DNA from: Cymbidium sinense
Lineage: Eukaryota; Streptophyta; Magnoliopsida; Asparagales; Orchidaceae
Assembly (NCBI GenBank): GCA_021442155.1
Contig: CM038229.1
Span: 95,946,271 to 96,010,270 of the forward strand
Reading direction: 5' to 3'
DNA length: 64,000 bases
Notes under the pieces: model-generated
Database searches by the model: none
What the model saw: the letters and a program-made list of their open reading frames with translations, nothing else
What the model was told of the DNA's origin: nothing
Shown: in pieces, positions 10,196-22,580 of the stretch
Layout: each line of letters starts with the position of its first letter
Position numbering within the stretch: position 1 is the first letter of the stretch
Translations under genes and position numbers: made by a program

Positions 10196-11556
10196 CCTCT
10201 GGATTCAATTGACAAACAACCTTGATGGGTCAAAATCGCCGGTGGATTCAATTCAACCTCTTCCACAGTTAGCGTCGTCATCTACGACACAATCTGGATG
10301 GGTCAAAATCCTCGGCGGATTCAATTCAACCTCTTCCACACATGTTGCGTCGCCGGGTAACGCGTGACAAACAACCTCGAATGGGTCAAAATCCCGGATT
10401 CAATTCAACCTCTTCCACATGTTGCGTCGAGTAATACTCGACAAACAACACCGGATGGGTCAAAATCCTCACGGATTCAATTCAACCTCTTCCACAGTTG
10501 CGTCGAGTAACACTCGACAAACAACCGCCGGATGGGTCAAAATCTCCGGATTCAATTCAACCTCTTCCACGAGTTGCGTCGCCGAGTAACACTCGACAAA
10601 CAACCTCGGATGGGTCAAAATCCTCGGCGGATTCAATTCAACATCTTCCACGGGTTAACTTCACCGAGACAACCTCCGGATGGGTCAAAATTCTCAACGA
10701 TTCAATTCAACCTCTTCCATACGTTAGCGTCGTCGGGTAACACCACGACAAACAACCCGGATGGATCAAAATCCTCAATTGATTCAACCTCTTCCACGTT
10801 AACGCCGTCGAGCAAAGACTCAGCAACAACCCGGATAGGTCAAAATCCCAGTTCAATTCAACCTCTTTCCATAGTTAACGTCATTGAGCAAAGACTCGAC
10901 AAACAACCGGATGATAGTCAAAATCCTTGGCGGATTCAACGACCTCTTCCATACAGTTGCGTCGCCGGGTAACACCGACAAACAACCTGAAGGTCAAAAT
11001 TCTCAGTTGATTCCCTCTTCCACAGTTAACGTCATCGAGCAAAGACTCGCGGCAACAACCGGATAAGTCAAAATCCTTAGCGGATTTAATTCAACCTCTT
11101 CCATACAGTTAACGTCATCGAGCAAAGACTCGACAAATAACCTCGGATAGGTCAAAATCATGGATTTCGACCTCTTCGCGAGTTAACGTCATTGGGTAAC
11201 ATTCGCAAACAACCTCGGATGGGTCAAAATCCTTGGCGGATTCAATTCAACCTCTTCCATATAGGTTGCGTCGCCGAAGCACTTCGACAAACAACCTCCG
11301 GATAGGTCAAAATCCTCGGCGAATTAATTCAACATCTTCCTTACGAGTTGCGTCGCCGGGTAATACTCGACAAACAACCTCGGATGGGTCAAAATTCGGG
11401 TTGATTCAACCTCTTCCAGTTAACGTCATGGATAACACCGACAAACAACCGAGATAGGTCCAAAATCCTTGCGGATTCAATTTGACCTCTTCCACAGTTA
11501 GCGTCATTGGGTCACTCGACAAACAACCTCGGATGGGTCAAAATCCTCGATATGCT
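10196..11556 (+). repeat. 77-bp tandem array, about 18 units
   Basis: The GGTCAAAAT-type core recurs 18 times, about every 77 bp. The unit runs GATTCAATTCAACCTCTTCC, then GTTGCGTCGCCGAG or GTTAACGTCATCGAG, then ACTCGACAAACAACC and GGATGGGTCAAAATCC. The reverse complement occurs at 24851-25316 and 42100-43160. Units differ by many small deletions. Open frames here on both strands come from the repeat and are not genes. Confidence 0.93.
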
Positions 11557-12060
11557 GCGTCATTCACGATAATTTACCCTGCGGACAACATCGGTTGCCA
11601 ACCCGCTGGTCATGCCGCCATTACCGTCGTCGGTCATTTTGAATATCGCTGATAATCTTCTGGTCATCACCATTATCGGGTCATCGCCATTACCGACGCC
11701 GATTGCGATGCGGCATTGGTTCTCTGGAAATCACCCGCAATTTTCTGATCACCGACAGCGTCCGGTCATCCCATCGACTCGACACTTTTACCAGGTCGGC
11801 TGGATTGCATTAGCGCCGTCGGTTGTAAATATACCGGTCCGCATGACTGGTTGCGGTCCCTACCTGACCATCGCCCGGAATCTTCTTATCGGCGCCCGGT
11901 CGCCGCGTCTGTCTCCGTTCTGCGTTGCCACACCCCGTCGGTACATACCGTCACCGTGCAGTCGCGGTCGCTTTGATATCGGCATCTCGCGGTCACCCCA
12001 TCGTCGGTTATCCTCACCGACCGCTGCATCGTCGAGCATTCGTCGACCTAGTCTCCGGTT
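11557..12060 (+). other. GC-rich spacer between the two arrays
   Basis: Rich in CATCGCC, CCGGTC and similar words, much like the reverse complement of 24640-24850. The 153-codon plus frame (11612-12073) has no recognisable domain, and I read it as a by-product of base composition. Confidence 0.6.
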
Positions 12061-12470
12061 ATCGTCTCCTTGATCACCTCATCCGGTCGGTCAAGGTTAA
12101 CACCTCTTTTGAGGGAAAAGCGCTATATGAACTGGTCTTGATCACCTCCAACCGGTCGGTCACGAGTCGTTAACACCTCTTTCAAAGGAAAAGCGGAGCC
12201 TGCGTATGAACTACGGGTCTTGATCGCGTCGATCTCGGTCGGTCCGAGGTTAGTTAACACCTCTTTCGAGCGGAGCCTGCCGTATGAACTACAAGTCTTG
12301 ATCGCTCCGATCCCAGTCGGTCGGAGATTAGTTAACACCTCTTTTGAGAAAGAGTGCCGTATAAATGGGTCTTGATCCTCCGATCCGGTCGGTCCGAGGT
12401 TAGTTAACACCTCTTTCGAGGAGCCTTTGTATGAACTACCGTCTTGATCGCTCCAAACTAACATCACTCA
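12061..12470 (+). repeat. About 80-85-bp tandem array, five units
   Basis: The unit contains GGTCGGTC, GGTTAGTTAACACCTCTTT, GTATGAACTAC and GTCTTGATCGC. The reverse complement is found at 23816-24640 and 41195-41960. Confidence 0.9.
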
Positions 12471-12545
12471 AGAAAAGAGAAGGTGCCTTCTCCATTGACC
12501 CTAAGGGATTTTATAGATCCTTATGGGAAAGAAAGAAAGAATAAA

Positions 12546-12790
12546 TTAAAAAAAACCCTCTATTCATTATGACATTTAATTTAAAAAAAAAACCCTCCAT
12601 TCATTATGACATTTAATTAAAAAACCTCTCTTTATTATGATATTTAATTAAAAAAAACTATTCATTATGACATTTAATTTTTTTAAAAAACCCTCCATTC
12701 ATTACGACATTTAATTAAAAAAAAAAATCTCTTCATTATGACATCTAGTTTTTTTTAAAAAAAAACATTCTACTCATTATGACATTTAAT
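12546..12790 (+). repeat. AT-rich 35-40-bp tandem array, seven units
   Basis: Each unit is ATTCATTATGACATTTAATT joined to an A-run and CCCTC. The reverse complement occurs at 40795-40990, at the same place between the 85-bp array and the 3' LTR. Confidence 0.88.
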
Positions 12791-12844
12791 TAGAAAAATT
12801 TCAAATATTTTGGATGAATTAGGATAATGTCATCTAAAATAGAG

Positions 12845-13559
12845 CGATATGACACTAAAATTCTACTATAAACACGAATCTTAATGTCAAACAAGTTGAT
12901 CCTCGGTTAAACCGGTCGAGATCAAGCACTTAAAATATCCTTAGAAATTTTGGGATGTCAATTAAATCTCTAAATAACTCTCAAACATGGAGTGTTTATA
13001 GTCAAATCGGCGTCACCTGGCCGGATCTAACGAGCCTAGATCTCATAATTATGACTTCATTTGAGCATTCAAACACACAAAATACATCATATGATCAAGG
13101 GAATCATCATGAGCCGTCAGATGGAGAGGTGGTTGGTTGCGTGTATTCTGAGGCCCTCCACGTATAAATATTTCCTTATTCCTATGAGGGAGGTCGAAGA
13201 AAAGAGCTCTAAAGATCCTCAATCGTCTTTTCTCGACGGTCGTCAACCAGCCGCCACGTCATTGATCATTCAGTATTCTGTAATTGATTTCGCATTTTGG
13301 TGATTCTTCAATTCCGTCGCTCTCTTCGACGATTGTTGTCACTATTTGTTGTTCGCTCATCTGATTCTAATCCGGTATGGAAGATCTATCTTAAACAGAT
13401 ATATAATGGAAACTTTTTTGAGTAGTTTTTCTTTTCGAGATTTTTTTCGTAAAATTCAGGTTTTCTTGTTCTTTCTTTAAATATCTACATGTGTCTGGAT
13501 TTCATAATAAAATAAGATAAAATTTTACTTTATCGTAATTAGTTTTCTAGTAAGCAACA
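12845..13559 (+). mobile_element. 3' LTR of the truncated Tat-like element
   Basis: It starts CGATATGAC just after the purine-rich AAAATAGAG and ends AAGCAACA. A TATA motif, TATAAATA, lies at 13163-13170. It is homologous to the other LTRs of the family over its length. Confidence 0.85.
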
Positions 13560-14115
13560 ATAATCATTATCACACGTCTTAGAAAAATCGGTAAAATCCG
13601 GTGGAATATATTTATTTCGTCGAAATTCTATTGCTGAGTAGCGGGCCCCGCCCGCGTGCTCAAATCACTTTCGAGAGGTTTCATTTTCGCGCTCCTCTCA
13701 TAGCTGAGGTAAGGATCATACGGGGCCCGTCCAGGGTGGACCGTGGTCGTCGCCGCCTTCCAAAACTATATATCACATCAAATTTTAATTTAATTCAAAT
13801 ATTTTAATTTTTTTTAAATTTTTTTATATAGCATAGGTCAAAAATTTTATGTAGAAGTATTTTTCATGTATCTAATTTTTTATATAGAAGAATGTTATAT
13901 TTATTTTTAGTTATGATAAATTAAATTATGAAAATGAATAACTATTTGTAATTTAATGTTTTATGAGTCTTTTTTTAGTATATTTGTGTTATAGATATGA
14001 ATAAATTCATCTCTAATTAAATGTCATGCCTCAAGAAAAATTAGACCTTGTGATGTGCTAATATTTCTCAATTAACTTTAGTTCTATGATGAACTCATTT
14101 AAATAATATAGTATG

Positions 14116-14116
<1 letters not shown>
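13560..14116. other. Spacer with a short GC-rich patch
   Basis: About 13600-13770 is GC-rich and single-copy in the window, containing GGGCCCCGCCCGCG. The open frame at 13601-13807 has no recognisable domain. The rest is AT-rich. Confidence 0.45.

Positions 14117-14188
<72 letters not shown>
14117..14188. repeat. (AT)n microsatellite
   Basis: About 36 uninterrupted units. Confidence 0.97.
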
Positions 14189-14191
<3 letters not shown>

Positions 14192-17100
14192 TCGCCTGAG
14201 TCTTAATTTGTTTGGTCAAGTTCATTTTTTGGGTAGAGAGTCTTTTATGACATAATTTTGCATAAAAATATTCAAAATAGATTAAAGAATTATCACTTTC
14301 AGATATATGCACATGAAGTATGCATATGATCGAAGAGAATCTCTTCAGAATGTCCAATAAAGCTTCCAAAATTAATAAAAAAAATGATCAACTCGATCTT
14401 TCAAAAATTCATAAAATGTTCACACTTCTCCAGAAAGATGCAGTCTAAAAAGAGAATTATGAGACTCACAGATTTTAGAGTTTCGCGCGCCTCATTATCG
14501 ATCCAATATTGATTGCTGTTAACAACTCTCTCATCCTTCGTTAATCACTATTTTATCCGTCGTTGATTGATTGTCAAATGCCACCATCAGTTATTTATTT
14601 TCACCATTGAATGACACTAATATCTGTATCATCCATCATTGTTATTGTTCACTCACATTATTTTATATTATACCATCTCTAGTGAAATGAAAAAATTATT
14701 GTAATTTTACATAATTATATTATTTCTATAAAATAACTAAAATTCATCTTAAAATTAATTTTAGTCATTTCATTTTGAATAAAATAGTCATTTGGTTCTG
14801 AGATTTAAGCATATATATTTGCCTTAAGATTTTGCAATGCAATGTTTTCCTCACTCATAAATGCTATATTTTAATGAGCGTTTTAGTTGGAAAAAAACAG
14901 GCAGGGCATTTTTGTTTTCACATTATGAATGGAATGCATAAATTATGAAAAATAAATTTATATAAATTATATTTAAATGTGATTAAAATTATCATATTTA
15001 CCTCATCATAAATATTATATATGAATAATTTATATTATATTAATCTTAAAGTGAATTCAATAATTTATACGTTTTATTTAATATAATTTATATTAAAATA
15101 TTTTGATAAAATTTTTAAAATTTATACACAATATTTAATATCATAATGTTCACAATCGCATCTCCTCAAGCATGATGTCAATTTCTAAGACGTGTGATAA
15201 TGAAATCACAGAAAAAGTCAGCAAATTTAAAATGTATTTCGAAAAATATATATTTCAAAAAAAAATAAAAATAAAATAAAAAGAAAATTTATAATTTGTT
15301 GGGATGTATTTGAGAGAGCGGTACAACAACAGTATTTTTTTTTTGTACCGCACCAATCCTTATTTGGCAATCATATTTTTTGCTGTATTTTATAAAATTA
15401 TAATAAAAAATTATATTTTCTAAATTAATCTGACTATCTCTTATCATGATTATAAAACATTAATTTTACTTTTATAAAATAAAAAGTAATTATATATTTA
15501 TCATAATTTTTTCATATAATTATATTTTCTTGTAGCATTTAATTGATTTTTCTGTAGCAATTTAATTAATATTTTTTTAGATATTTACACCTGTCACCCT
15601 TAATAGGTAACAGATAATTACAGTTGGCTCTTCGGCCACACCACTGGCCACTACTACTATATTCTCTAGTCAAAACAGCGATGCTCCTGGGACCGCGTTA
15701 TCTAACTACTTTAAACTGGTCAACATATAAGATATTTTATCTCGTTGGAAAAACAAATTAAAATGAATTTCTATTTGTATTTTGATAATCCTGATAAATA
15801 TTTTTGCTTTGTTTTTTTTTTAAATAAAAAATTTCTAGAAGTAAAGTTAAAGTCAATTATTATTTCGCCCCTCAGTCCTTAAATAAATATAAAACAGAAA
15901 CTGCTTTCTCATGCGGACGTACAGGTAGAATTACAAGATTGACTTTTAATATTGCATTAATGATAGGGCTATTAAAAAAAAATTATTGTTCATAAATAGT
16001 CATTCGCTCATTAATAAAGTGAACTCAACACGAACAAATATTTTAAGCTCGGTTTATAAACTACCAAACATGAATAATTTTTTATTCGACGTGTTCCGAA
16101 ATCATTATAGTTATAAATATGACTTAAAAAAGTTTTGTTATGAAAAGATTGACGGGTCAATCTTCACTCTTAAAGATTTTTGGATTATTGATTTTAGTGA
16201 CACGGCCATTTCAACAATTCGTGAATACGTAACGAAAATTTTGACCACTTTGAATACCGCCAAATACAAATAAAGTAATTTTAACACTAACAAAGGTTTA
16301 CACCCCTAATTAATGATCAATTTTATAATAAAATTATTATTTTTAACATGCATTTTCTTAAATTATTTTTCAAATCTAAAATTTATTATTATTTCTTATA
16401 ATTTGATCGTATCACGATAATATAAGAGCTTGATGGTTAAGGAAATAATTAAATTATTACTCTTATGAAATGATTAATTTAAAATGTTATGCATGTGTAT
16501 TAAATCTTGAATAAAATCACTCCAAAACAGTGCACGGATGTCAAAGCATTCGTCAAAGTTTGAATTGATATATTCAGTTTGACCAAAATAAGCAATGTTT
16601 GGACCAACTAGTCTCTTCACATCATCTCTCTCTCTCTCTCTCTCTTCTAAATGGAATCCACCCCTTCTCTAACATGGCCCAAATTTATTAATTCTTTTTA
16701 AGCCCAAGAAGTTAATGGGCCGGACAAAACCAATAATTTTTTCTCTATATAATTCTTATGTTCCACAGGCCCCTGAATTCTATGCACGCTTGACCGTCGT
16801 TCAAATCTTAATTGAATCTAAATTTAAACTGTTTCGCCTCAATTCGATGATGGCTCATTCGAAATTAGTTTGAATCAATTTTAAAATTGAATCCAATTAT
16901 ATAAAATATTATATATTTATTATGAGAAAAATATCCTCATTAAAGCTTTCTCAAAAGGATTTTAAAGCTCTTTAGTATAATATAATAATGGATTGATTAT
17001 ACATATGTTGCACTATTTTTAAAGTAAAAAAATAAAATTTTTACAATTTAATATGATCAAATTGAGATTATTAATTGGGCTACCCTCCAATGCTTCAACA

Positions 17101-17339
17101 TGAGATTTTAAAAGAGCTATGAGGCATTGCGATGAGGAGCAACCCTTGTTTCCAAGAACTCTAAAGTGTGAGACACAATTATGCATTAGCATAAAGTCAA
17201 TTAGCACTACAAGAAATTTTAATTATTGATCTAACTAAAAAAACAAAAAAGCTAAAAAATTTTAATTGATTAAATTAATGATTTGTAAAATATATTATAA
17301 ATATAATCGTTTTAATTTCATATTATCAAATGATAGAAT
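14189..17339. other. AT-rich intergenic DNA, no supported gene
   Basis: A 95-codon plus frame at 15986-16273 begins with ATT or similar and has no known motif. A CT microsatellite lies at 16626-16645. At 17207 the sequence CACTACAAGAAA matches a CACTA transposon terminus, but no partner end was found nearby. Nothing else is recognised. Confidence 0.5.
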
Positions 17340-17996
17340 AAGTTAGGGGTTGTTTTAGATCTATTTTATTTTATTTTTTATTTTTATATTATTTTTAAAA
17401 ATATATTTATTTGAAGTGTTTTTGATATGTTTTATTTTTATATTCAATAATAAATAATATTATTTTTAAAAGCAATCAAAACATCTAAAATAATCACCAA
17501 ACATGCTTTATTTTGAAATAAAATATATAATAACAAGCAAGCCTTATCCCATTAAGTGGGGACGGATAAGGCTACATGAATCTTTCGTCTACATTATATT
17601 ATGTTAAATTCATATTTTAATTCAAGATATAGTAAGGTCATTTTTATACATCTTAACCAAGTCTTTTGGTCTACTAACCTTTCTTAACATAAGTAAAATC
17701 TAATCATCTACTCTCCTAACGTCATCGACTAGACGCTTTTATGTGGCCAAACCATCTAAGCGACTCTCTCTAATCTTACCGCACCTGAGCTACTTTTTCT
17801 TGAACATACTCTCTCTAATCTTAAACACTACATTTACTGGTCCCAAGTCGGGATGTAAAAGTCAATTGATAAAGAAATAATCGTAATACTTGTCGAAATA
17901 ATCATGGCATAAATCTTTTAAAATATTTTGAAATAAAATATAAACACAATAAAATAAAAAAAAAAAAAAAAAGTTATCCCAAACAGCCCTTATAAT
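17340..17996. mobile_element. hAT-like MITE interrupted by a LINE tail
   Basis: The left end is TAGGGGTTGTTTTAGAT and the right end ATCCCAAACAGCCCTTA, imperfect inverse complements with the TGTTTGG-type ends common in plant hAT elements. The interior is AT-rich with TTTTGAAATAAAATATA. I could not find a clear 8-bp duplication. Similar sequence lies at 9410-9640 and 19080-19312. Confidence 0.5.
17528..17923 (-). mobile_element. 5'-truncated RTE-type LINE with 19-bp target-site duplication
   Basis: It is flanked by an exact 19-bp direct repeat, TATTTTGAAATAAAATATA (17509-17527 and 17924-17942). On the minus strand the 3' end reads ATTCATGTAGCC, then CCCCACTTAATGGGATAAGG and a GTTATT tail. This is the well-known 3' end of plant RTE-like non-LTR elements. 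Upstream, broken frames recall the C-terminal region of their polyprotein: KKTWL-like KTWLRCIKMTLL and RRKIHVA. The repeat is also a motif of the host MITE family, so part of the match could predate the insertion. Confidence 0.75.
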
Positions 17997-19079
17997 TTTA
18001 TTATTTTAGAATAATTTTGTAGATAAAAATGATAATAATATAATATGTATTTTAAAATTATTATATAAAATTTAAAATGTATAATAATTTTTAGTAATAT
18101 TGTTTTTTTATAATGCATTGAATTATTTTCTAACATAATTTATTATATAATACAAATATTTCCTATTTACAAAACTAGTGCCCTCCAATCCACACAAATA
18201 TCAAAATAGATAACAAATTTCAATCCTTTTTCTCACCAAATTTTAGTAGTATGATCCTAACACAAATATACAAATTTGATGTATTATTTTTTAAAATAAA
18301 TGTTAAATTTATAAACACCCATAATTTAAAATAATTAGAAGTAAATTCATCATAAAATCCACCCAATAAAACTTTCATGATGCAATTTTAAGATGAAAAC
18401 TTTCATAAATAAATAAATAATGATCATCTAATCTCTAATTTCACCAAACTTATAGATGTCACAATAAGATAAACTCATGGCATCATCATGTCCAATAAAC
18501 TCAATTAAATAATTTAATTATAATTAAAAATATTGCTATATTAATTAATTGTTAAATAATCTCTAAATTTATAAGAAACTACAAGGATTATCCTACTAAG
18601 TGTTTTGGGATGTTGCTTTCAAATGTGATGAATAAACTCTTATTCTCTATAAAAGACTTGGACTTAATATATTTTTTATGCAAAATCTCAATATAACATG
18701 ATCTCTTTTTTTTTTAAAAAATTATTTATATGAGAGATATTCTTGTAAAATTAAGACAAAAGCTCTCTTAACTATAGTGAATTTTTAAATTGGTAATATC
18801 TTATTTATATTATATTATAAATATAATTAATATTAATTTATTAAATTTAATATTTTTATATATTATAATTTCATTCAAATATTAAAATTGTGTATGAATA
18901 AATATATATAATTTAATATTAAATGTATAAATATATAAAAATTTAATGATAAGTATATAAAAATGTCTTAACAAATTAAATTTAAATTGAACCATACTGC
19001 TCGGTGGAAATCAATTTTATCCTATATATTATATTTTTATTTTTGATTATTTTTTTAAAATATACGTTCAAGGATAATT
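17997..19079. other. AT-rich spacer, nothing recognised
   Basis: Short A/T runs and degenerate ATTTA repeats only. Confidence 0.5.
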
Positions 19080-19312
19080 TGAGATCACTTATATTTATAT
19101 TTTTAATTTTATTTTATATTTTAATTTGAAATAAAATATATTTAATAGTGATAATTATTTTTAAAATGTTTAAAAAATTTTCAAATATTTTCAAAATTGC
19201 AATAATTTATTCTTAAATTAAAAAATAAAATACTTAAATATATATTAAATAAATATATATCAACATTAAATTAAAACTAAAACACAACAAAATTTTACCA
19301 AACAGGCCAACA
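19080..19312. mobile_element. MITE-like repeat upstream of the trihelix gene
   Basis: AT-rich, holding ATTTGAAATAAAATATA and ending ACCAAACAGGCC, like the repeats at 9.5 and 17.9 kb. It ends about 215 bp before the trihelix ATG, so it borders the gene's promoter or leader. Confidence 0.45.
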
Positions 19313-19526
19313 CACCCTTGGTATCTCCCGTCAATTTTCGATCGCCGGTCGGCGAATACCACCACACCCTTCTGGATCTACGTCGCCTGTCTTCTCCCTC
19401 TTTCGCCACCGCCACCAGTCTCTCTTCCCACTTTTCCGTCCTCCCAACTCCCCAGATCTCTGACGCCGTTGTCGCCGCCGCCGCCGCCTTCTAAATCTTC
19501 CTGCCCTGATTCACTCTCAGCCGCTT

Positions 19527-20575
19527 ATGGACGGGGACGACGACGCTCCTTCCTCTTCTGACTGCTCGTCCTCACCACTACCGCCGCCCATCTCCGTCGT
19601 TCATCCATCCACTCTTCTTCCGCCAACTAACGGGCACCCCTCCAACTCCGTCACCGTCGCCACTCCGCCCCCACCACCAAACCCTAACCCTAGCCTTCCC
19701 ATCCAACACCCACGGGATCTGTCGGCGGTGGCGCGACGATTGCTGGAGCGAGGGTGCCACCTCAGCCTAATCGACGCCTGGGGTGAGCGTTTCCTCGAGC
19801 TCAGCCGCGGCAATCTCAAGCAGAAACACTGGCAGGAGGTCGTCGTCAGCAGCCGCGACGACTACACCAAGCCTCCCAGATCCGACGTCCAGTGTAAGAA
19901 TCGCATTGATACCCTTAAGAAGAAATACAAAATGAGAAATCTAAGATCTCCGCGGCTGGCATATCCGTCTCCTCCTCCTGGCCTTTTTAACCGCCTCGAC
20001 TTCCTCCTCGGCCCCATCATGAAGACCCCCAACTATCGCCGCCGCCACCGCCGCCACCGCCGCCGCCGCCCAACATCTGTCTCCTGCTGCGGTGGCGACG
20101 GCCGCGCTTTCCCATTTTCCTCAGAAGCAACGAACGAGCATGCCGAAGAAGAGGAAGGCCTCCTTGCTGCTACTTCCACCTCCCCGCTTCCTCCACCTCT
20201 GACAGTTTGCCGCCGGTTACTCCGGCTACAGCACAGCCTAACGGGCCGCGAAGACGGGTTGGCATACCGGGGTTGAGAGAGCTGACGCAGGCGATCCTGA
20301 AGTTTGGGGAGGTTTACCAGAGGGTGGAGAGCTCAAAGCTGCAGCAAGCAATGGAAATGGAGAAGCAGAGGATTGGATTTGCCAGAGAGCTCGAGATGCA
20401 GAGGATGCAATTGTTTATGAAAACTCAAATGGAGCTCTCACAGCTTGGACACCACCTCCCGCCTGCTGGTATTGTACGTGAAGGTGGTGGCGGTACTAGT
20501 AATAACTACCTCCACCATAACCGACGACGCCACCACCAATCAGCTGGTAACGGCAACAATAATGGCATCAGTTGA
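19527..20575 (+). CDS. Trihelix (GT/ASIL-type, Myb/SANT-like) transcription factor with several frame breaks
   Basis: This is a nuclear DNA-binding protein of the plant trihelix family, ASIL-like subgroup, single-exon as is usual there. The ATG at 19527 opens an acidic, then Pro-rich N-terminus. The domain is spread over frames. DDCWSEGATS (19735-19767) lies in frame 1. LIDAWGERFLELSRGNLKQK and SDVQCKNRIDTLKKKYK lie in frame 0. A short KSKISAAG-like stretch is in frame 2, and FNRLDFLLGP returns to frame 0. PKKRKAS (a nuclear-localisation-type basic run, 20143) is in frame 1. The C-terminal coiled coil, ELTQAILKFGEVYQRVESSK onward, is in frame 2 to the stop at 20575. At least six frame changes occur. 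Several fit loss of a base or two from a short run, for example five T where seven are needed at W-P-F-F-N and one G for two after K-Y-K-M. Conservation on both sides of each break favours assembly error over decay. The intact product would be about 350 aa. Confidence 0.88.
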
Positions 20576-21611
20576 TAGAAGATGGCGTTGAGAAGTTTGG
20601 AAGCTTATCTTCATTGTATCTTTGTTTTTTATTACTAGCATTTGAAGGTCTCTCCTTTTTCTCCGCTGAAACTAAAATCCAATGGTTCAATCGATTGAAT
20701 TCTGATTATTTTGTCTACTTATTAGACAAATGTAGTGTTAGTTCTGCTCTTCAATTCTATTGCTACTTGCCCATATGCTTAAATCTCTATGTTGACCTCC
20801 TTGAATGACTCACATGAGAAGTCAGCTCTTCCTCTGGTTTAGGAAAAGAGATATATTGAATAAGAAAATAAGTTTGACTTTTCTGATAATTTTAGATCTT
20901 CTGAGATATTAGGCTTTAATAGAGCATAATTCTTAAATTTTGAGGTACCTTTTTTTAAAAAAAATTGATTTATAGCTGCATTCAATCAAAGAAAATATCT
21001 TTCAATTTTTATTTTATTTTAGTGCCTTTAATTTTTTTATTAAATCTAATTTATTTGGTTAATTGTAAATTGATAACATAATTAAAAAAAATGACTTCGT
21101 TTTCATAGTGAGTGTGAAATTGAAGCCATCAGCTTAGGGTTTTGAAAAGATTTATAGAATTTGAAATAAATATTATTGTCTAACTACATCAAATCAAATA
21201 TAATGATGGTGGAATTTGAAATAAATTAGATTATAATGATTCTCAAAGCTCTTTTATCTATCTGCTTTTGAAATTAATATAGAAAGATTTACGTACGGAT
21301 CATATAATTTTTATATTTACATATCTAATACTTAAAATTAGATATTATTTATTTAATATTTTTTTATTTAAAATATGTATTTTACTTTAAAAAATAAATA
21401 ATAATAATATTTTTTATGTGATATTGAAGATTAAGGTGTTATATATATATATAAATTAAACTTTAGGTGTTGGATATATAAATACATGAGTATTGTGTGA
21501 TATGTATATAAATCTCCCATTAATATAACATTAATCATTAATATAATTACACTCATCTCAAATTGGATTCACAGAGTTTGAAATTAATTTATTTTTAAAT
21601 AATTATTTTAT
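20576..21611. other. Trihelix 3' flank and AT-rich spacer
   Basis: The first 250 bases probably include the 3' untranslated region. A small foldback of about 230 bp (21290-21520) has GTACGGATCATATAA on the left and an imperfect complement of ACATATCTAATACTTAAAA on the right. It resembles 35254-35640. No further gene is seen. Confidence 0.5.
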
Positions 21612-21964
21612 AGCTTTTGCAGAAAAAATTACTTTTAGCGGCGGTTACAACCGCTACAAAGAGTATTGCAACGGTTTAAAAGCACTTCTAAACCCTCGTT
21701 TTACCACCGTTGGGTAATTTTTAGCAGCATTATCTATATTAGCGGTTTAAACTGCTACAATTCTGTCAATATAAAATCTGTTTACAAACTCTTATAATCA
21801 GATCCAACTTAAGTTCATATTCCTCTATGAGAAATTGATGTTCCATGTGCCGTCATCAACTTTTAGGGAGGGATAGTAAATCAAAGGAAAGTCATCCAAA
21901 TTACAAAAAACTACATCCAAACAACCTTCGTTCTTTCCTCAAAGAAATCTTAAATGTGTTATGT

Positions 21965-22061
21965 GGCGAGGACCCGTTCGCTGCTCAATGGTGATCCACG
22001 ATCGACACAAATATGCGCATTTTGCCCTCACGGCTCACCAGTCCAAAAAAAAAAAAAAAAA
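21965..22061 (+). mobile_element. SINE copy 1
   Basis: A short body ends GCCCTCACGGCTCACCAG and TCC before a run of A. It carries a polymerase III B-box, GATCGACAC. Candidate 7-bp flanks GTTATGT lie at 21958-21964 and 22062-22068. It matches the SINE at 31632, but lacks about 18 bp near the 5' end. Confidence 0.7.
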
Positions 22062-22580
22062 GTTATGTATAATCAAACTAAAATAATGAAAATAAAACTA
22101 AAATGTTTGTAATTAATTTGGGATAAAATGATATATAATATTAGACATCATCTATAGCATCATTAGTTATATCGATTGTATTTTTTCTTATTGAGCATGA
22201 TATAAGACGTAAAATATATCTTGTGTAAATTATATTATAGAATTCTAATCATATATTTCTCACTTAATTATTTTTTTATAATTTTTCTATAGTAATTTAA
22301 TATATTTATCTATATTTTTCGTTTATTACATATATTAAAATCATTTCGATCTTTAGTAATTAATATTTTGTAACAATTACATGATTGTTAGTGTGCATTC
22401 TCCAAAGACCCTATAGGGTAAGTTTAAATAAAAAATGAAAATTTTTTGTATTAATTTTTTTATCATCATGTTGCTCTATAGATCTTATAGGGTAAATTTG
22501 AATGTCAATCAACACATGCACCAAACAATTTAGAAATGAAAATAAATAAACTTGCACAAATCTAAAAAAAAAAATCTTAT

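Larger units (their letters stand above)
10196..13559 (+). mobile_element. 5'-truncated Tat-like element: 3' noncoding region plus 3' LTR
   Basis: In element orientation it holds the 77-bp array, a GC-rich spacer, the 85-bp array, a short AT-rich array and a 3' LTR. This is the order seen in reverse in the full element at 22581-31251. No gag, pol or 5' LTR precedes it, and unrelated AT-rich DNA starts at 10195. The right flank is ATAAT (13560-13564), with no partner found on the left. Confidence 0.85.

Noticed and set aside
10469..11457. Several open frames of 60-146 codons on both strands
   Set aside because: They all lie in the 77-bp tandem array and repeat its unit; no domain and no consistent frame between units.
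10196..11556. Regular repeats that might suggest a CRISPR array
   Set aside because: Units are contiguous and lack unique spacers, the unit is 77 bp, and the DNA is from a plant nuclear genome.
15986..16273. 95-codon plus frame
   Set aside because: Length is unremarkable for AT-rich DNA, it opens on a non-ATG codon, and it has no known motif; not enough to call a gene.
17207..17218. CACTACAAGAAA as the end of a CACTA transposon
   Set aside because: The terminus matches well, but no subterminal repeats or partner end were found close by; kept only as a note.
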